A stretch of 64,000 bases of DNA from Natronosalvus sp042663485 (GCA_042663485.1 JBHTAF010000003.1); one strand, 5' to 3'; positions 25,282 to 34,665 are shown, numbered from the stretch's first letter. The notes: generated from the letters alone by a model not told the origin. Made by a program: numbers and translations.

Positions 25282-26361
25282 CTACTCGAGGGTCTCTAAG
25301 AACGGGTCCTGTCGCTCGATTTCGCGCTCGAGGGCGTTCAAGATGGTGTCGTCCAGTTTGACGAGGTGACACAGCGGATTGCCGGGGTAGACCACCGGAT
25401 TCTCGAGCACGCCCACGAGCAGTCCCGTGAACGGCGCTTCGACGGTGACGATGACGTCTTCTTCCTTGAACGGGTTGGTAATCGCGCAGATTGTCTCTCC
25501 TTCCCTGACAAGGTCGCCGCTCGAGTGTTTCATGTCGACGATGCCGCCGGCATCGGCCCGGAGCCAGGTCTTCTCGCCCGCGTCGTCGATGATAACGCGC
25601 CAGCCGGGCCAGTGGACCGAAGAGTGGGGGTGGAACCCGAACTCCGCGAGCACGCTCGCGACGCCCGTGAGCGACCGGTCGATGAGGCGTCGCTGGAAGC
25701 GGTGGGCTTCCCCCATCTCGACGGTGATCGTCGGGACGCCGGCGTCGGTCGCCTCCCGGCGGAGGGTGCCGGACGGTCCCTGTCCAGCGATGATGACGTT
25801 CGAACTGAACGCCTTCGCGAGCCGTTCGACGTCGGCGTCGTCGATATTCGCCCGCACGTGGAGCATGTTCGTTCGCCCGCGGGTCGAGGTGTGAAAGTCG
25901 ATGCCGAGGTCGCAGGGCTCGATAAAGTTCGTGAAGATCCGGTGGGCCATCCGGCGTGCGCTGGTGCTGTCCTCCCGGCCGGGAAACGACCGGTTCAGGT
26001 CCCGGTCGTAGATCGGCAGGTACCGCTCCTGTGCCAGGAAGCCGGGGACGTTCATCACGGGGAGACAGATCAGCGTCCCGTGGAGGTCGGCGTGGTCCCA
26101 GTCGTGTGCCACCTCGCGGACGACCTCGATACCGTTCAGTTCGTCGCCGTGGGCGGCCGCCGACAGGAAGACCGTTGGCCCCGGGTGGATGCCGTTGATG
26201 ACCGTCACGGGGATGCGAACCGGGTCGCCGAGGTAGGTCTCGCTGATTCCGTATCGAATGTTCGCCGACTCACCCGGGTCGACGCGCCCACCGTTGTAGG
26301 TGAACACGTCCTCGCCGGGCCCGCCATCGGCCGAACTCGAGTCGGCGCGATCCTCGCTCAT
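25282..26361 (-). CDS. Succinylglutamate desuccinylase/aspartoacylase-family protein
   Basis: 359-aa predicted zinc-dependent deacylase of the M14-like family. The metal motif AAHGDELNG supplies a His-x-x-Glu pair, and the downstream GIDFHTSTRGR histidine completes the site. EMGEAHRF carries a conserved Glu. The C-terminal domain is beta-rich and barrel-like (WLRADAGGIVDMKHSSGDLVREGETI), as in this family's haloarchaeal members. Start at 26361 (MSEDRADS) is preferred over the ATG three codons upstream. Natural substrate unknown: family members remove acyl groups from N-acyl amino acids, and no arginine-catabolism genes are nearby. Confidence 0.85.
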   Translation of the reverse strand: MSEDRADSSSADGGPGEDVFTYNGGRVDPGESANIRYGISETYLGDPVRIPVTVINGIHPGPTVFLSAAAHGDELNGIEVVREVAHDWDHADLHGTLICLPVMNVPGFLAQERYLPIYDRDLNRSFPGREDSTSARRMAHRIFTNFIEPCDLGIDFHTSTRGRTNMLHVRANIDDADVERLAKAFSSNVIIAGQGPSGTLRREATDAGVPTITVEMGEAHRFQRRLIDRSLTGVASVLAEFGFHPHSSVHWPGWRVIIDDAGEKTWLRADAGGIVDMKHSSGDLVREGETICAITNPFKEEDVIVTVEAPFTGLLVGVLENPVVYPGNPLCHLVKLDDTILNALEREIERQDPFLETLE

Positions 26362-26557
26362 AGTCGGCAAAAAGAGGGGGACTGGTAAAACTCATGTGAC
26401 CTGCTTCCGCTCGCGGCGGTCTCCCGGTGGTCAGCCTTCGGTAAATCACCTTCGCGCGTTTCCCGCCTCGACACCTTCCTGCGTCTTCCCATCTCGACAC
26501 CTTCGCGCGCCGTCATTCGAGCAAGAAGTTTTCATGGAGGCCGTGGTAGCGGCGGGT

Positions 26558-27304
26558 ATGGACCTACGCGAAGCCACGTCCGCAGACAGCGAGAGGATCC
26601 GGTCGGTCGCACAGCACTCGCTCGCCGAGTCCTACACCCACTTCCTGGACGACGAAACTATCGACGAGGCCGTCGGGAACTGGTACGGCGACCTCGAGGA
26701 CGCCGTCGAACGCGAACACGAGGTGTATATCATTGCGGAGGACGACGGCGAAACCGTGGGGTTCTCCCAGAGCGAACTCGTCGGCGAGAGCCACGGCGTT
26801 GGGCGCATCGAGTGGATCCACGTCGATCCGGACCACCGCGGGAGCGGAATCGGCCCGCGGCTCCTGGCTCGCACGCGCGAGACCCTCCTCGACGCCGGGG
26901 CGGACCAGATTCAGAGCGTCGTCTTGGAGGCGAACGAAGTCGGCAACGAGTTCTACGCCACCCACGGGTTCGATCGAGTCGGCTCCCGCGAACTCGAGGT
27001 CGGGGACGAGACCCACACCGAGAACGTCTACGTCGAGAGCGACCACGACGACGACGCGTGGCGCGCGCTCGAGACGATCGATGACGACGGGCAGATGCGC
27101 TACGTGAGCTACGGGGAGCCAGCGCGCGGATCGAAGGCGCCCTTCTACACGGTGTACGAGAACGAGGCGGCGAGCAAGCGCTACGGCTGGTTCTGTGGCA
27201 ACTGTGACTCGCTGGACAACGCGATGGACTCGATGGGACGAATCATCTGCAACTCCTGCGACAACCGGCGGAAGGCGACGCGCTGGGACGCGTCGTACCT
27301 CTGA
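26558..27304 (+). CDS. GNAT acetyltransferase fused to a zinc-ribbon domain (DUF5816 type)
   Basis: Residues 1-160 form a GNAT domain (WIHVDPDHRGSGIGPRLLARTR as acetyl-CoA motif, then NEVGNEFYATHGFDRVG). Residues about 180-248 form a separate domain containing Cys213-x2-Cys216 and Cys231-x2-Cys234, a likely zinc ribbon that I associate with DUF5816. The fusion suggests that the ribbon selects the substrate, perhaps protein or tRNA, but this is inference. Start at 26558 (MDLREAT) is preferred over 26534; both are in frame. Confidence 0.85.
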   Translation: MDLREATSADSERIRSVAQHSLAESYTHFLDDETIDEAVGNWYGDLEDAVEREHEVYIIAEDDGETVGFSQSELVGESHGVGRIEWIHVDPDHRGSGIGPRLLARTRETLLDAGADQIQSVVLEANEVGNEFYATHGFDRVGSRELEVGDETHTENVYVESDHDDDAWRALETIDDDGQMRYVSYGEPARGSKAPFYTVYENEAASKRYGWFCGNCDSLDNAMDSMGRIICNSCDNRRKATRWDASYL

Positions 27305-27463
27305 TCGAGTTCGCGTTCTCGTACTCGTTCTGACCCTGGCTCGAGTGCAGCCGTCGTCGTGTATCCCCGCAACCGACCGCCGAGTATTCCAGCCACCGGT
27401 CGCCCTCTTTCACCCAAACCAGACGGCCCGATCGTGACTTCACGCCACCTCGAGATGGATCGG

Positions 27464-30400
27464 TTACGCTTCGGTTCGCCTCTCGTCTGAAAACAGCGAA
27501 TCGAGCACTTTCCGTTCGGCCTTTCGGAGGTGTTGATGGAAGGTCGGGGCCGCCACGTCCAGCGACGCTGCGACGTCTTCGCCCGACGATTCGCGCGGCC
27601 ATTCGAAGTAACCCGCGTGGTAGGCAGCATCTAAGGCGGCGCGCTGTCGGTCGGTGAGGTCCGCAACGAGCCGGCGCCGGATACGCTGTGGGTCGTCGTG
27701 CGATCGGGTAATCTGTCGCCTTCTAACCATTTCGACGTTCGGGTAGGACGCCTCGACGGCGTCGATCACCCGACGCACGTCGACGGTCGGGGCGAGGTGG
27801 ATCGTCATCCGAAATTCGCCGTCTTCGATGACGACCCCCTCGACGACGCCGCCGAGGGAAGCGATCACTGAGAGCACCGGTGGGCTGGACAGGCGGAGCA
27901 CGAATCCCGTTGGAGAGCCCGCCGAGCGGAAAGTTACGTCGTCCCAGTGGGGGAGGGCTTCGGTGAGGCTGGTCACGGCGTCGACCGCGTCCGACGTCGC
28001 GGTACCGTAGACGAGGTACTCGTCGTCTTCGATCTGAACCGCCTGGTCGAGCGTGATCGTTCCCGCCGTCTCGACGGGTGCGTCGACCGTCGCGAAGATG
28101 TCCTGAATCCGGAACTCGAGTTCGACGAGTTCGTCGCTCATGAGCGCCTGCTTCTGATCGGCGGCAGCGATCGCGTGACCGACGATTTCGCCGAGTTGCT
28201 CGATCAGCGCCGCTTCCTGGCCCTCGAACGCATGTGGGCGTTCGGCGTAAACGTTGAGGACTCCGTAGATCGTCCCCTGGTTCGAGACCGGGATTGCCGC
28301 TGACGACCGGAAGTCGTAGCGCTCGACCGAGTTTCGCCAGGGCTCGTATCGGAGATCGGATTCGATATCTCGCATCGTCTGTACGTCGCCCGTTCGGAGG
28401 GCGCGGCCGGTGGGCCCCTCGCTCCGGGTGTCTTTCGGATCGACGGAGATGACGATGTCGTCGAGGTAGCCCTCGACCCCGGCTTCGGTCCGCACGGAGA
28501 CGGTCTGATTGGCGTCGACATCGCCGATCCAGGCGAACCGGTACGAATCGGACGCGGCGAGGCGCTCACAGACCGTCGTCTCGATCTCGTCACGCGTCGA
28601 CTGGTCGATGACGGCGTCCGTGATCTCCCTGACGACCTCGTTCAGACTGTTCAGCGCCTCGAGCTGGTCGCGCTGGCGCTTTCGCTCCGTGACGTCCTGG
28701 GACATCCCCATGGCCGCGAACACGTCGCCGTCGTCGTCTCGAACTGGAGTGAAGAAAAACTGGTAGACACGGTCGTCGATCGTCTCCTCGAACGTGGAGT
28801 GCTCGCCCTCGAGTGCGGCCTCGTAGCGAGGGACGACGACCTCGGCGATCTGCTCGGGAAGTGCGTCCTCGAGCAGCGCTCCTTCGAGGTCCGCTCTGGT
28901 CACGTCCGTCGATCCTTCCGGCGTCCCACCGAAGGTGACGTAGCGGCAATCCTCGTCGACGAGGGCGACGGCACCGTTGGGAAAGTGATCGGCGATCGTC
29001 CGGTAGCGCCGGCGCACTTCCTCGAGTTCCCGTTCGCGCTCGACGCGCTCGCTGACGTCTCGAACGGTTCCAACGCGCCCTATCGAGCCGTCGTCGAACT
29101 CGAAGACCTCGAATCGACTCTCGACGATCACCGAGGTACCGTCGGCCCGGTGAACGTCCTCCTCGAGGACGGCGAACTCCCGGTTACCCGACTCGAGTGC
29201 GGCCTGCTTCTCGTCCGCCAGGTCGACGAACTCCGAACTGAAGACGGTTTCGGCGGGTTCTCCGACGAGATCCGACCGATCGTACCCTGCCATCGACGCG
29301 AACCCGTCGTTCACCATCGTAAACCGGCGATCGTCGTCGAGGATGTAGACGCCGTCGTCGATCGTTTCGACGGCGCGTTCGTACCGCTCGAGTTCCCGCT
29401 CACGTTCCTTTCGATCCGTGACGTCGGCGACGACGCCGACCGCGCGAACCGGGTCGCCGTCCTCGAAGAAGAACTCCCCGCGGGCCCTGATCCAGCGCCG
29501 TTCGTCGTCCGCACCGAGGATGCGACACTCGAACGACCACTCGCCGCTCTCGAACGCGGCCTCGAACTGTCGTTCGACGCGGTCGCGATCGGCCGGATGA
29601 ACGTGCTCGAGGAACCGCTCGAAGCTCCAGTCGTCGACGGGCTCTTCGTAGCCGAAGATGTGGTCGTGGCGAGGTGACCGTTCGGGAGAGTCCTCGGTCT
29701 GCAGGTCGAGTTCCCAGGCACCCAACTCGCCGGCCTCGAGCGCGAGACGGAGGCGTTCTTCGCTGTCACGAAGCACCGTTTCGGCCGCCTTTCGCTCCGT
29801 GATGTCCTGGAAGTAGATCGACAGCCCCGATTCGGACGGATAGACGACGTCCCGGTACCACGCATCGTGTGGCGGATAGTAGGCCTCGACAGTGGTCGGT
29901 TGCAGGGTGTCCATCGCCTCGCGGTACGCGGCTTCGAAGTCGCTTCCCTCGAGGCCGGGGAGCGCCTCCCAGATCGGTTCGCCGAGAAGCACCTCCTCGC
30001 TGGCGTCGAACGTGGCCGCCGCAGTGTCGTTGAGGTAGGTCAACTCCCACTGCTCGTCGACCGCCATGAACCCGTCGCTGATCCGTTCGAACACCTCGTC
30101 GAGTTCCGTTCGTAACTCTTCGTGCTGGCGCTCGAGCTGGCGTTGCTTTCGTTTGAGTCTCGAGACGTCCCGCCCGGCGAGCACGACCCGTTCGACGGCC
30201 CCTTCTTCGAGCAGCGGCGTAGCCGTGACCGAAATCCATTGCTGCGTTCCGTCCGAGCGCTCGCGCGTCACGAGTCGATCCGAAACCGGTTCGCCGGTCT
30301 CGACCGCCCGTGCTACTGGTTCGTCCGTGGCCGCGGGCGGGTTTCCGTCGGTGTCGGTGTCGGCGTCGGAGATATTGGAGATGTCGGAGATGCCGAAGTC

Positions 30401-31180
30401 GTCGACGGTAAGTCTCGAGACGTCGGCGGTCTCGACGTCGAGGTGAGTTCTCGCTCGAGTGTTGATCCGTTCGACCGTCCCGTCCGCTCGAGCGACCGCG
30501 AGGCCGACTGGCGCCGTCTCGAGGAGTCGTTCCGTGAGGTCTCGCTCCTGGCGCAGTTCTCGTTCACGCTCGCGACGGTCGGTAATGTCGTGGACGACCA
30601 CCGCGTACCCCCGAAGCGAGCCGTCGTCCCGAACGGCCTCGAGCTTGACGGCCGCCCAGAATCGCGTCCCGTCTGCACGGACGCGCCAGCCCTCGTCCCG
30701 AACTAAGCCGCGTTCGAACGCCCGCTCTAGGTGACGCTCTGGAACGCCCGCTTCCCGGTCGTCGTCGGTGTGGAGTATCGAGAGGGGCTCGCCGATGATC
30801 GCGTCGGATTCGTAGCCGAGGGTGCGTTCGGCGCCCGACGTCCAGAACCGGACCACGCCGTCGGCGTCGAGCGCGAAGACGGCGGGTTCCTCGACCGACT
30901 CGAGGAGCGTCTCGATCGCGCCAGAGCTACCGCTCGGCCAGTCCGTGGGCGGCTCGTCGGTGGCAGACGTCTGCGTCGGTCGCCACCACACACGAGCGTT
31001 CGCACCGACCTTCTTCGTCTCGAGGTGGTCTCGCTCCGCGAGCCGTTCGAGTCTAGCGTACGTACTTCGCCGACCGAGATCGAGTGCCGCGGCGACCTCG
31101 GGGGTCGTCCACGGCTCGCCCGACCCATCGAAGACGGCGAGCGTCTCGCGAAGGCTGTCGGTCAGCGGCTTCGGCTGCAT
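27464..31180 (-). CDS. Multi-PAS/GAF sensor with bacterioopsin-activator HTH_10 output domain
   Basis: 1238-aa cytoplasmic sensor-regulator without membrane segment or kinase domain. Order: N-terminal winged helix (about 5-68, TTPEVAAALDLGRRSTYARLERL), about six PAS repeats (88-875, each ending in variants of VTDRKERERELE), a GAF domain (about 890-1045), the bacterioopsin-activator domain (about 1055-1165) and the C-terminal HTH_10 (about 1175-1225). It therefore carries a DNA-binding module at both ends. Such Bat-like proteins respond to redox, light or oxygen through PAS/GAF ligands, but no cofactor ligand can be assigned here. Start at 31180 (MQPKPLTDS) chosen over 31249 for N-terminal character. 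An 8-bp dyad lies about 100 nt upstream. Confidence 0.88.
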   Translation of the reverse strand: MQPKPLTDSLRETLAVFDGSGEPWTTPEVAAALDLGRRSTYARLERLAERDHLETKKVGANARVWWRPTQTSATDEPPTDWPSGSSGAIETLLESVEEPAVFALDADGVVRFWTSGAERTLGYESDAIIGEPLSILHTDDDREAGVPERHLERAFERGLVRDEGWRVRADGTRFWAAVKLEAVRDDGSLRGYAVVVHDITDRRERERELRQERDLTERLLETAPVGLAVARADGTVERINTRARTHLDVETADVSRLTVDDFGISDISNISDADTDTDGNPPAATDEPVARAVETGEPVSDRLVTRERSDGTQQWISVTATPLLEEGAVERVVLAGRDVSRLKRKQRQLERQHEELRTELDEVFERISDGFMAVDEQWELTYLNDTAAATFDASEEVLLGEPIWEALPGLEGSDFEAAYREAMDTLQPTTVEAYYPPHDAWYRDVVYPSESGLSIYFQDITERKAAETVLRDSEERLRLALEAGELGAWELDLQTEDSPERSPRHDHIFGYEEPVDDWSFERFLEHVHPADRDRVERQFEAAFESGEWSFECRILGADDERRWIRARGEFFFEDGDPVRAVGVVADVTDRKERERELERYERAVETIDDGVYILDDDRRFTMVNDGFASMAGYDRSDLVGEPAETVFSSEFVDLADEKQAALESGNREFAVLEEDVHRADGTSVIVESRFEVFEFDDGSIGRVGTVRDVSERVERERELEEVRRRYRTIADHFPNGAVALVDEDCRYVTFGGTPEGSTDVTRADLEGALLEDALPEQIAEVVVPRYEAALEGEHSTFEETIDDRVYQFFFTPVRDDDGDVFAAMGMSQDVTERKRQRDQLEALNSLNEVVREITDAVIDQSTRDEIETTVCERLAASDSYRFAWIGDVDANQTVSVRTEAGVEGYLDDIVISVDPKDTRSEGPTGRALRTGDVQTMRDIESDLRYEPWRNSVERYDFRSSAAIPVSNQGTIYGVLNVYAERPHAFEGQEAALIEQLGEIVGHAIAAADQKQALMSDELVELEFRIQDIFATVDAPVETAGTITLDQAVQIEDDEYLVYGTATSDAVDAVTSLTEALPHWDDVTFRSAGSPTGFVLRLSSPPVLSVIASLGGVVEGVVIEDGEFRMTIHLAPTVDVRRVIDAVEASYPNVEMVRRRQITRSHDDPQRIRRRLVADLTDRQRAALDAAYHAGYFEWPRESSGEDVAASLDVAAPTFHQHLRKAERKVLDSLFSDERRTEA

Positions 31181-31279
31181 GCAACCGGTTACCAGCGTGA
31201 CGTGCATCAATGTTCCGTCGATGGAGTCTCTCGCGTCACCGGCAAGCAATTGCGGGGAGCGACGGTTCCGACTGTAACG

Positions 31280-31304
31280 TTCACGTCGAAAAGAGAGACG
31301 TGAA
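31280..31304. promoter_or_regulatory. Perfect 8-bp inverted repeat between the PAS regulator and DUF7344 genes
   Basis: TTCACGTC (31280-31287) and GACGTGAA (31297-31304) around a 9-nt purine spacer, in the divergent region. It lies about 100 nt from one start codon and 122 nt from the other, so it may be an operator for an autoregulating HTH protein, or a hairpin. Confidence 0.4.
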
Positions 31305-31425
31305 TTACGCCGCCGGGACCGAGGCCGGCTGGAACCTAATCACTTCTAGTGTGACCTTACAGCCGTCGGTGCCGTTTGCCCGATACGTGCTGGCAACTGC
31401 GTTGCTGGCCGGCTGGAGCGAATCA

Positions 31426-31776
31426 ATGTCACAGCCAAATATGATGGACGAACATGCACGCTCGATCGATCTCACCACGAGCGATCGCCATCGATTGCTT
31501 GCCGACGACAGACGACGACTGGTGCTCGACATTCTCGCCGGAACGACTACACCAGTCGATCTCGAGGAGTTGGCCGCCGGTATTGCCACTCGCGAGGATG
31601 GAGTCGACGCACCCGACGAGGGGGGCGCCGACCGCGTTGCGACTACCCTCCACCACCATCACCTTCCCAAGATGGCCGATATGCACGTACTCGAGTACGA
31701 TCCGGAGACGAACGTGATTCGGCCATCGGGAGTTTCTCTCGACGTCGTCCGTCCTGGCGACGTCGACCTCGAGTAA
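31426..31776 (+). CDS. DUF7344-type winged-helix protein
   Basis: 116 aa. The core LTTSDRHRLLADDRRRLVLDILAGTTTPVDLEELAAGIATRE, followed by DRVATTLHHHHLPKMADMHVLEYD, matches the haloarchaeal winged-helix domain I know as DUF7344: a helix-turn-helix with a conserved LHHxHLPxL motif. Likely a small DNA-binding regulator. Start could also be the ATG at 31441. It is divergent from the PAS/HTH_10 regulator, and paired regulators of this kind are common in haloarchaea. Confidence 0.75.
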   Translation: MSQPNMMDEHARSIDLTTSDRHRLLADDRRRLVLDILAGTTTPVDLEELAAGIATREDGVDAPDEGGADRVATTLHHHHLPKMADMHVLEYDPETNVIRPSGVSLDVVRPGDVDLE

Positions 31777-32202
31777 TCGGACCTCTCAGATTCTCGCGAC
31801 GATCAGCCGCCAAGCGGTCGTCAGCTCGTCGACGTCTCCGTATAGGATCCGCTTACTGGCTACCGTTCGGAGTCGAGCGTCGGTTTCGAGCCCCCACTGA
31901 CGGCCAGAGGCGTTCTCGAACCCCCCGGCGGTAGTCCGTTCGTTCGAGGGCGAACGGACCGCATTACAAACCACTATCCAGGCATTGGACTCGAGCGACC
32001 GGTGGGTTCGACGCCGACTGTCGATCGCTGGGTCGCCTCGTGGTGACCGTCGACCGCCACAAACCAGAGTCAGAATCGACCAGTCGAACGAACGACGGTC
32101 GCCTCGCGACGCTGCCGTCTCCCCCGGCAGTCACGACCCATACACCGTCTCCCACCCACTGTCACCAGCCATACATCGTCTCCCACTATCACGACCCACA
32201 CA
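31777..32202. other. 426-bp intergenic region with tandem repeats at its right end
   Basis: No convincing gene. A 62-codon minus-strand frame (31786-31974) has no recognisable features. The right end carries the imperfect repeats described at 32131-32202. Confidence 0.55.
32131..32202. repeat. Imperfect tandem repeats ending at the flippase start codon
   Basis: TCACGACCCATACACCGTCT (extended by CCCAC; 32131-32155) recurs as TCACCAGCCATACATCGTCT plus CCCAC (32162-32186) and as a truncated third copy TCACGACCCACACA (32189-32202) that runs into the ATG at 32203. Periods are 31 and 27 bp. Confidence 0.7.
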
Positions 32203-33693
32203 ATGAGTTCACGCACGCTGGATCACATCGTCCGCGGCTTCAGGGCTATGCTCGTCGCTCGAGCGATTTACATGGGCTCGAGCGCGCTGTTGATGGTCGT
32301 TCTGGCGCGATTCCTCCTCGATCCCGACGGCTACGGAACGCTGTTCTGGGCGATCGGCGTGCTGAGCGTCGTCCAGTTGATCGCCGGCGGCGGGCTCGGG
32401 AAGTCCGCCGCCCGCTACCTCGCCGAGTACCGAGAGAAAGCCCCCGACCAGATTCCTCGCGTCCTCGAGTTGACCGTCGCCGTGCAGGTGCTCTGTATCG
32501 CAGCCGTCTCGGTCATCCTGCTCGTTGGCCACGATCGGATCGCCGCGGTGCTCGGCGACGGGGCCGTCGCGCCGTTTCTCGCCGCCGGGGCCGTCTACGT
32601 CCTGGCCATGTCGTTTCACGGTCTCGCCATCATCACCTTCCAGGGGTTCAACATGCTCGGGTACAGCGCCGCCGTCCAGGCGATCGGCGGCGTCTCGCGG
32701 CTCCTGTTCGCCGTCGCGTTCGTCGTCGCCGGCTTCGGCGCGCTCGGGGCCTTCTTCGGCTACGTCGTCGGCTACGCCGTCGCCGCCGTCTTCGGGATCA
32801 CCGTCCTCTACTTGCAGTGTTATCGTACCTTCGAGCGAGCGTCGTCGTTCGAACCGGGGCTCCCCCGCCGGGTGCTCGAGTACAGCGTCCCCCTCACCGC
32901 GACGCGGGGCGCGAACGTCATCGACAAACAGATCGACATCGTCCTCGTCGGGTTCTTCCTCAACCCGGTAGCCGTCGCCTTCTACACCCTCGCGAAGCAG
33001 GTCGTCGACTTCGTCCTCGCGCCCGCGGATTCCCTCGGCTTCACCATCTCGCCCAACTTCGGCGAACAGAAGGCCGCTGGCGACATCGAGTACGCCCGAA
33101 CGCTCTACGAGACGGCGCTGACGAACACACTGTTGCTCTACGTGCCCGCGGCCGTCGGCCTGGCCATCGTCGCCGACCCGTTCGTGACCCTCGTCTTCGG
33201 CGGCGACTACGCCGGCGCCGTCCCCGTGTTGCAGGTGCTCTGTGCCTTCGTCGTCCTGCAGGCGATCACGAACCTCACGAGCGATAGCCTCGATTATCTC
33301 GGACGTGCCCGCGCTCGAGCGATGGCCAAAGGCGGGACCGCCCTCGCCAACTTCGGGCTCAACGTCGCCCTGATCCCGACCCTCGGCGTCGTCGGCGCGG
33401 CCATCGCGACGATCGCCACCCACTCGATCTACGTCGGCGTGAACCTCTACGTCGTCCACGCCGAACTCTCGCTGCACCTGGAGGAACTCGCCGCGACGGT
33501 CGGGAAAATCGTCGCCATCACCGGCGTGATGGGACTGTTGGTCGTCGTCCTCGAGCCATTCATCTCGAGTCTGGGCATGCTGTTCGCGAGCATCGCCGTC
33601 GGCGTGGTCGTCTGGGCCGGACTCGCCTTCGCCAGCGGGTTGATCGATCCGCAGGACGTGCGGATGGTGCTCGGCTCGGGAAGCGACGCCTAA
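32203..33693 (+). CDS. Flippase, oligosaccharide/polysaccharide exporter of the MOP superfamily
   Basis: 496-aa polytopic membrane protein with about 12-14 segments. It starts with RGFRAMLVARAIYMGSSALLMVVLARFL and contains the family element around EYSVPLTATRGANVIDKQIDIVLVGFFL. It is of the Wzx/Agl15-like type that moves lipid-linked glycans across the membrane for S-layer glycosylation or exopolysaccharide. No glycosyltransferases adjoin it, so the substrate is open. The start at 32203 is immediately preceded by tandem repeats. Confidence 0.9.
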   Translation: MSSRTLDHIVRGFRAMLVARAIYMGSSALLMVVLARFLLDPDGYGTLFWAIGVLSVVQLIAGGGLGKSAARYLAEYREKAPDQIPRVLELTVAVQVLCIAAVSVILLVGHDRIAAVLGDGAVAPFLAAGAVYVLAMSFHGLAIITFQGFNMLGYSAAVQAIGGVSRLLFAVAFVVAGFGALGAFFGYVVGYAVAAVFGITVLYLQCYRTFERASSFEPGLPRRVLEYSVPLTATRGANVIDKQIDIVLVGFFLNPVAVAFYTLAKQVVDFVLAPADSLGFTISPNFGEQKAAGDIEYARTLYETALTNTLLLYVPAAVGLAIVADPFVTLVFGGDYAGAVPVLQVLCAFVVLQAITNLTSDSLDYLGRARARAMAKGGTALANFGLNVALIPTLGVVGAAIATIATHSIYVGVNLYVVHAELSLHLEELAATVGKIVAITGVMGLLVVVLEPFISSLGMLFASIAVGVVVWAGLAFASGLIDPQDVRMVLGSGSDA

Positions 33694-33867
33694 AATTAGT
33701 TGTTTGTCAAACTATTTACTATCGGTGACCTGTTGAAAGCCGTGATTGATGATACGTTTCAGCGGTCGTGCTGAATACAGTGCTTCGTAGGATCGCTAGA
33801 CGGGGCTTGATTTCGGCGTTTTCACTCACTCGGTCGAGGAGGGGAAACCGAGAGACTGTGGTCGATT

Positions 33868-33937
33868 TTACGGATGTCTAACCGTTCGACGAAGATTGTA
33901 GACAGCACATTTGAGCACCATCTCGCGGGATCCACCA
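33868..33937 (-). pseudogene. Remnant of the 3' end of an IS5-like transposase gene
   Basis: On the minus strand, reading right after the hydrolase stop codon, the frame SREMVLKCAVYNLRRTVRHP-stop resembles the C-terminus I remember for haloarchaeal IS5-family transposases (FREIVLMCAVYNIKRAVK-like). Everything upstream of it in the transposase is gone. The 33700-33867 stretch to its left has lower GC than neighbours and may be the old element's terminal non-coding part. The match is short and from memory. Confidence 0.35.
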
Positions 33938-33939
33938 GG

Positions 33940-34566
33940 TCAGGAGTCGGATGCCGGTAAGAAAGCCATCGTCTCGTCAATAACGTGACGATGATCACGG
34001 AGGAAGGAGTGGTCCTCGTCGGGTAATTCGACCAGTTCTCCGTCCGGAACGTGTTCGGCGATGCTTTCGGCGTCTTCTTTCGAGATGACGTCGTCTTCGT
34101 CGCCACGCAGAAGCCGCACCGGGCTGTCGAATTCTGCCAACTCTGGGGCGGTTATCGACGGGTACTCGTCGTGCTCGCCGAACTTGATTGCGGGCGCCCA
34201 GAGTACCATCCGATCGACCGCTTCTGGACGGTGCTGGAGCACCACTCGCCCCCCGAAGCTCTTCGCGATTACGGTAATCGTTTCGCAACCGCGTGAACGG
34301 AGAAATTCGACGCTTGCCTCGAGTTCAGCCTCGAACTCCGCGTCGCTCTTCTCGAGGTCGTCCGGAAACGGCCACGTCTCGAATCTGGCCACCGAGTATC
34401 CCGCATCGGCGGCTTCTTCGGCAAACACCCGAAATATATCGCCGAACGGCCCGTGACCCGCACCGGGAACCATCAGTACCCCCTGGTCGGTGGAAGCGTC
34501 CGGAACGTGAAACCGCCCAGGATAGCTGCTCTCGCCGACCTCGAGTGTGACGTCGTTGGCTCGCAT
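33940..34566 (-). CDS. Alpha/beta hydrolase, dienelactone-hydrolase-like
   Basis: 208-aa single-domain hydrolase. The oxyanion segment is VPGAGHGPFGDIFR, the nucleophile elbow is AKSFGGRV, the acid is likely in LLRGDEDDVI, and the base is His in DEDHSFL. This is the KANL/Tex30-like or dienelactone-hydrolase-related type. Complete, cytoplasmic. Substrate unknown. It is divergent from thrC across an AT-rich spacer, and an insertion-sequence remnant begins directly after its stop codon. Confidence 0.82.
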   Translation of the reverse strand: MRANDVTLEVGESSYPGRFHVPDASTDQGVLMVPGAGHGPFGDIFRVFAEEAADAGYSVARFETWPFPDDLEKSDAEFEAELEASVEFLRSRGCETITVIAKSFGGRVVLQHRPEAVDRMVLWAPAIKFGEHDEYPSITAPELAEFDSPVRLLRGDEDDVISKEDAESIAEHVPDGELVELPDEDHSFLRDHRHVIDETMAFLPASDS

Positions 34567-34596
34567 AGCGTTTGACGATAGATGGTTCTCCGTGAA

Positions 34597-34665
34597 AATT
34601 CTTGTTTTTATATTGAATTTACCACTTATTTATACTTTCAATTGGCAGATACTTAGTTCTATCGA
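34597..34665. promoter_or_regulatory. AT-rich divergent promoter region of hydrolase and thrC
   Basis: The most AT-rich stretch nearby (TTGTTTTTATATTGAATTTA and TTATTTATACTTTCAATTG). TATA-like elements face both ways. For thrC this would give a leader of roughly 120 nt, in which CGAGACC (34733-34739) and GGTCTCG (34761-34767) could form a long-range stem. Confidence 0.4.

Noticed and set aside
31786..31974. 62-codon minus-strand frame as a small gene
   Set aside because: No promoter, no conserved feature and no coupling to a neighbour; the N-terminal half looks like intergenic sequence.
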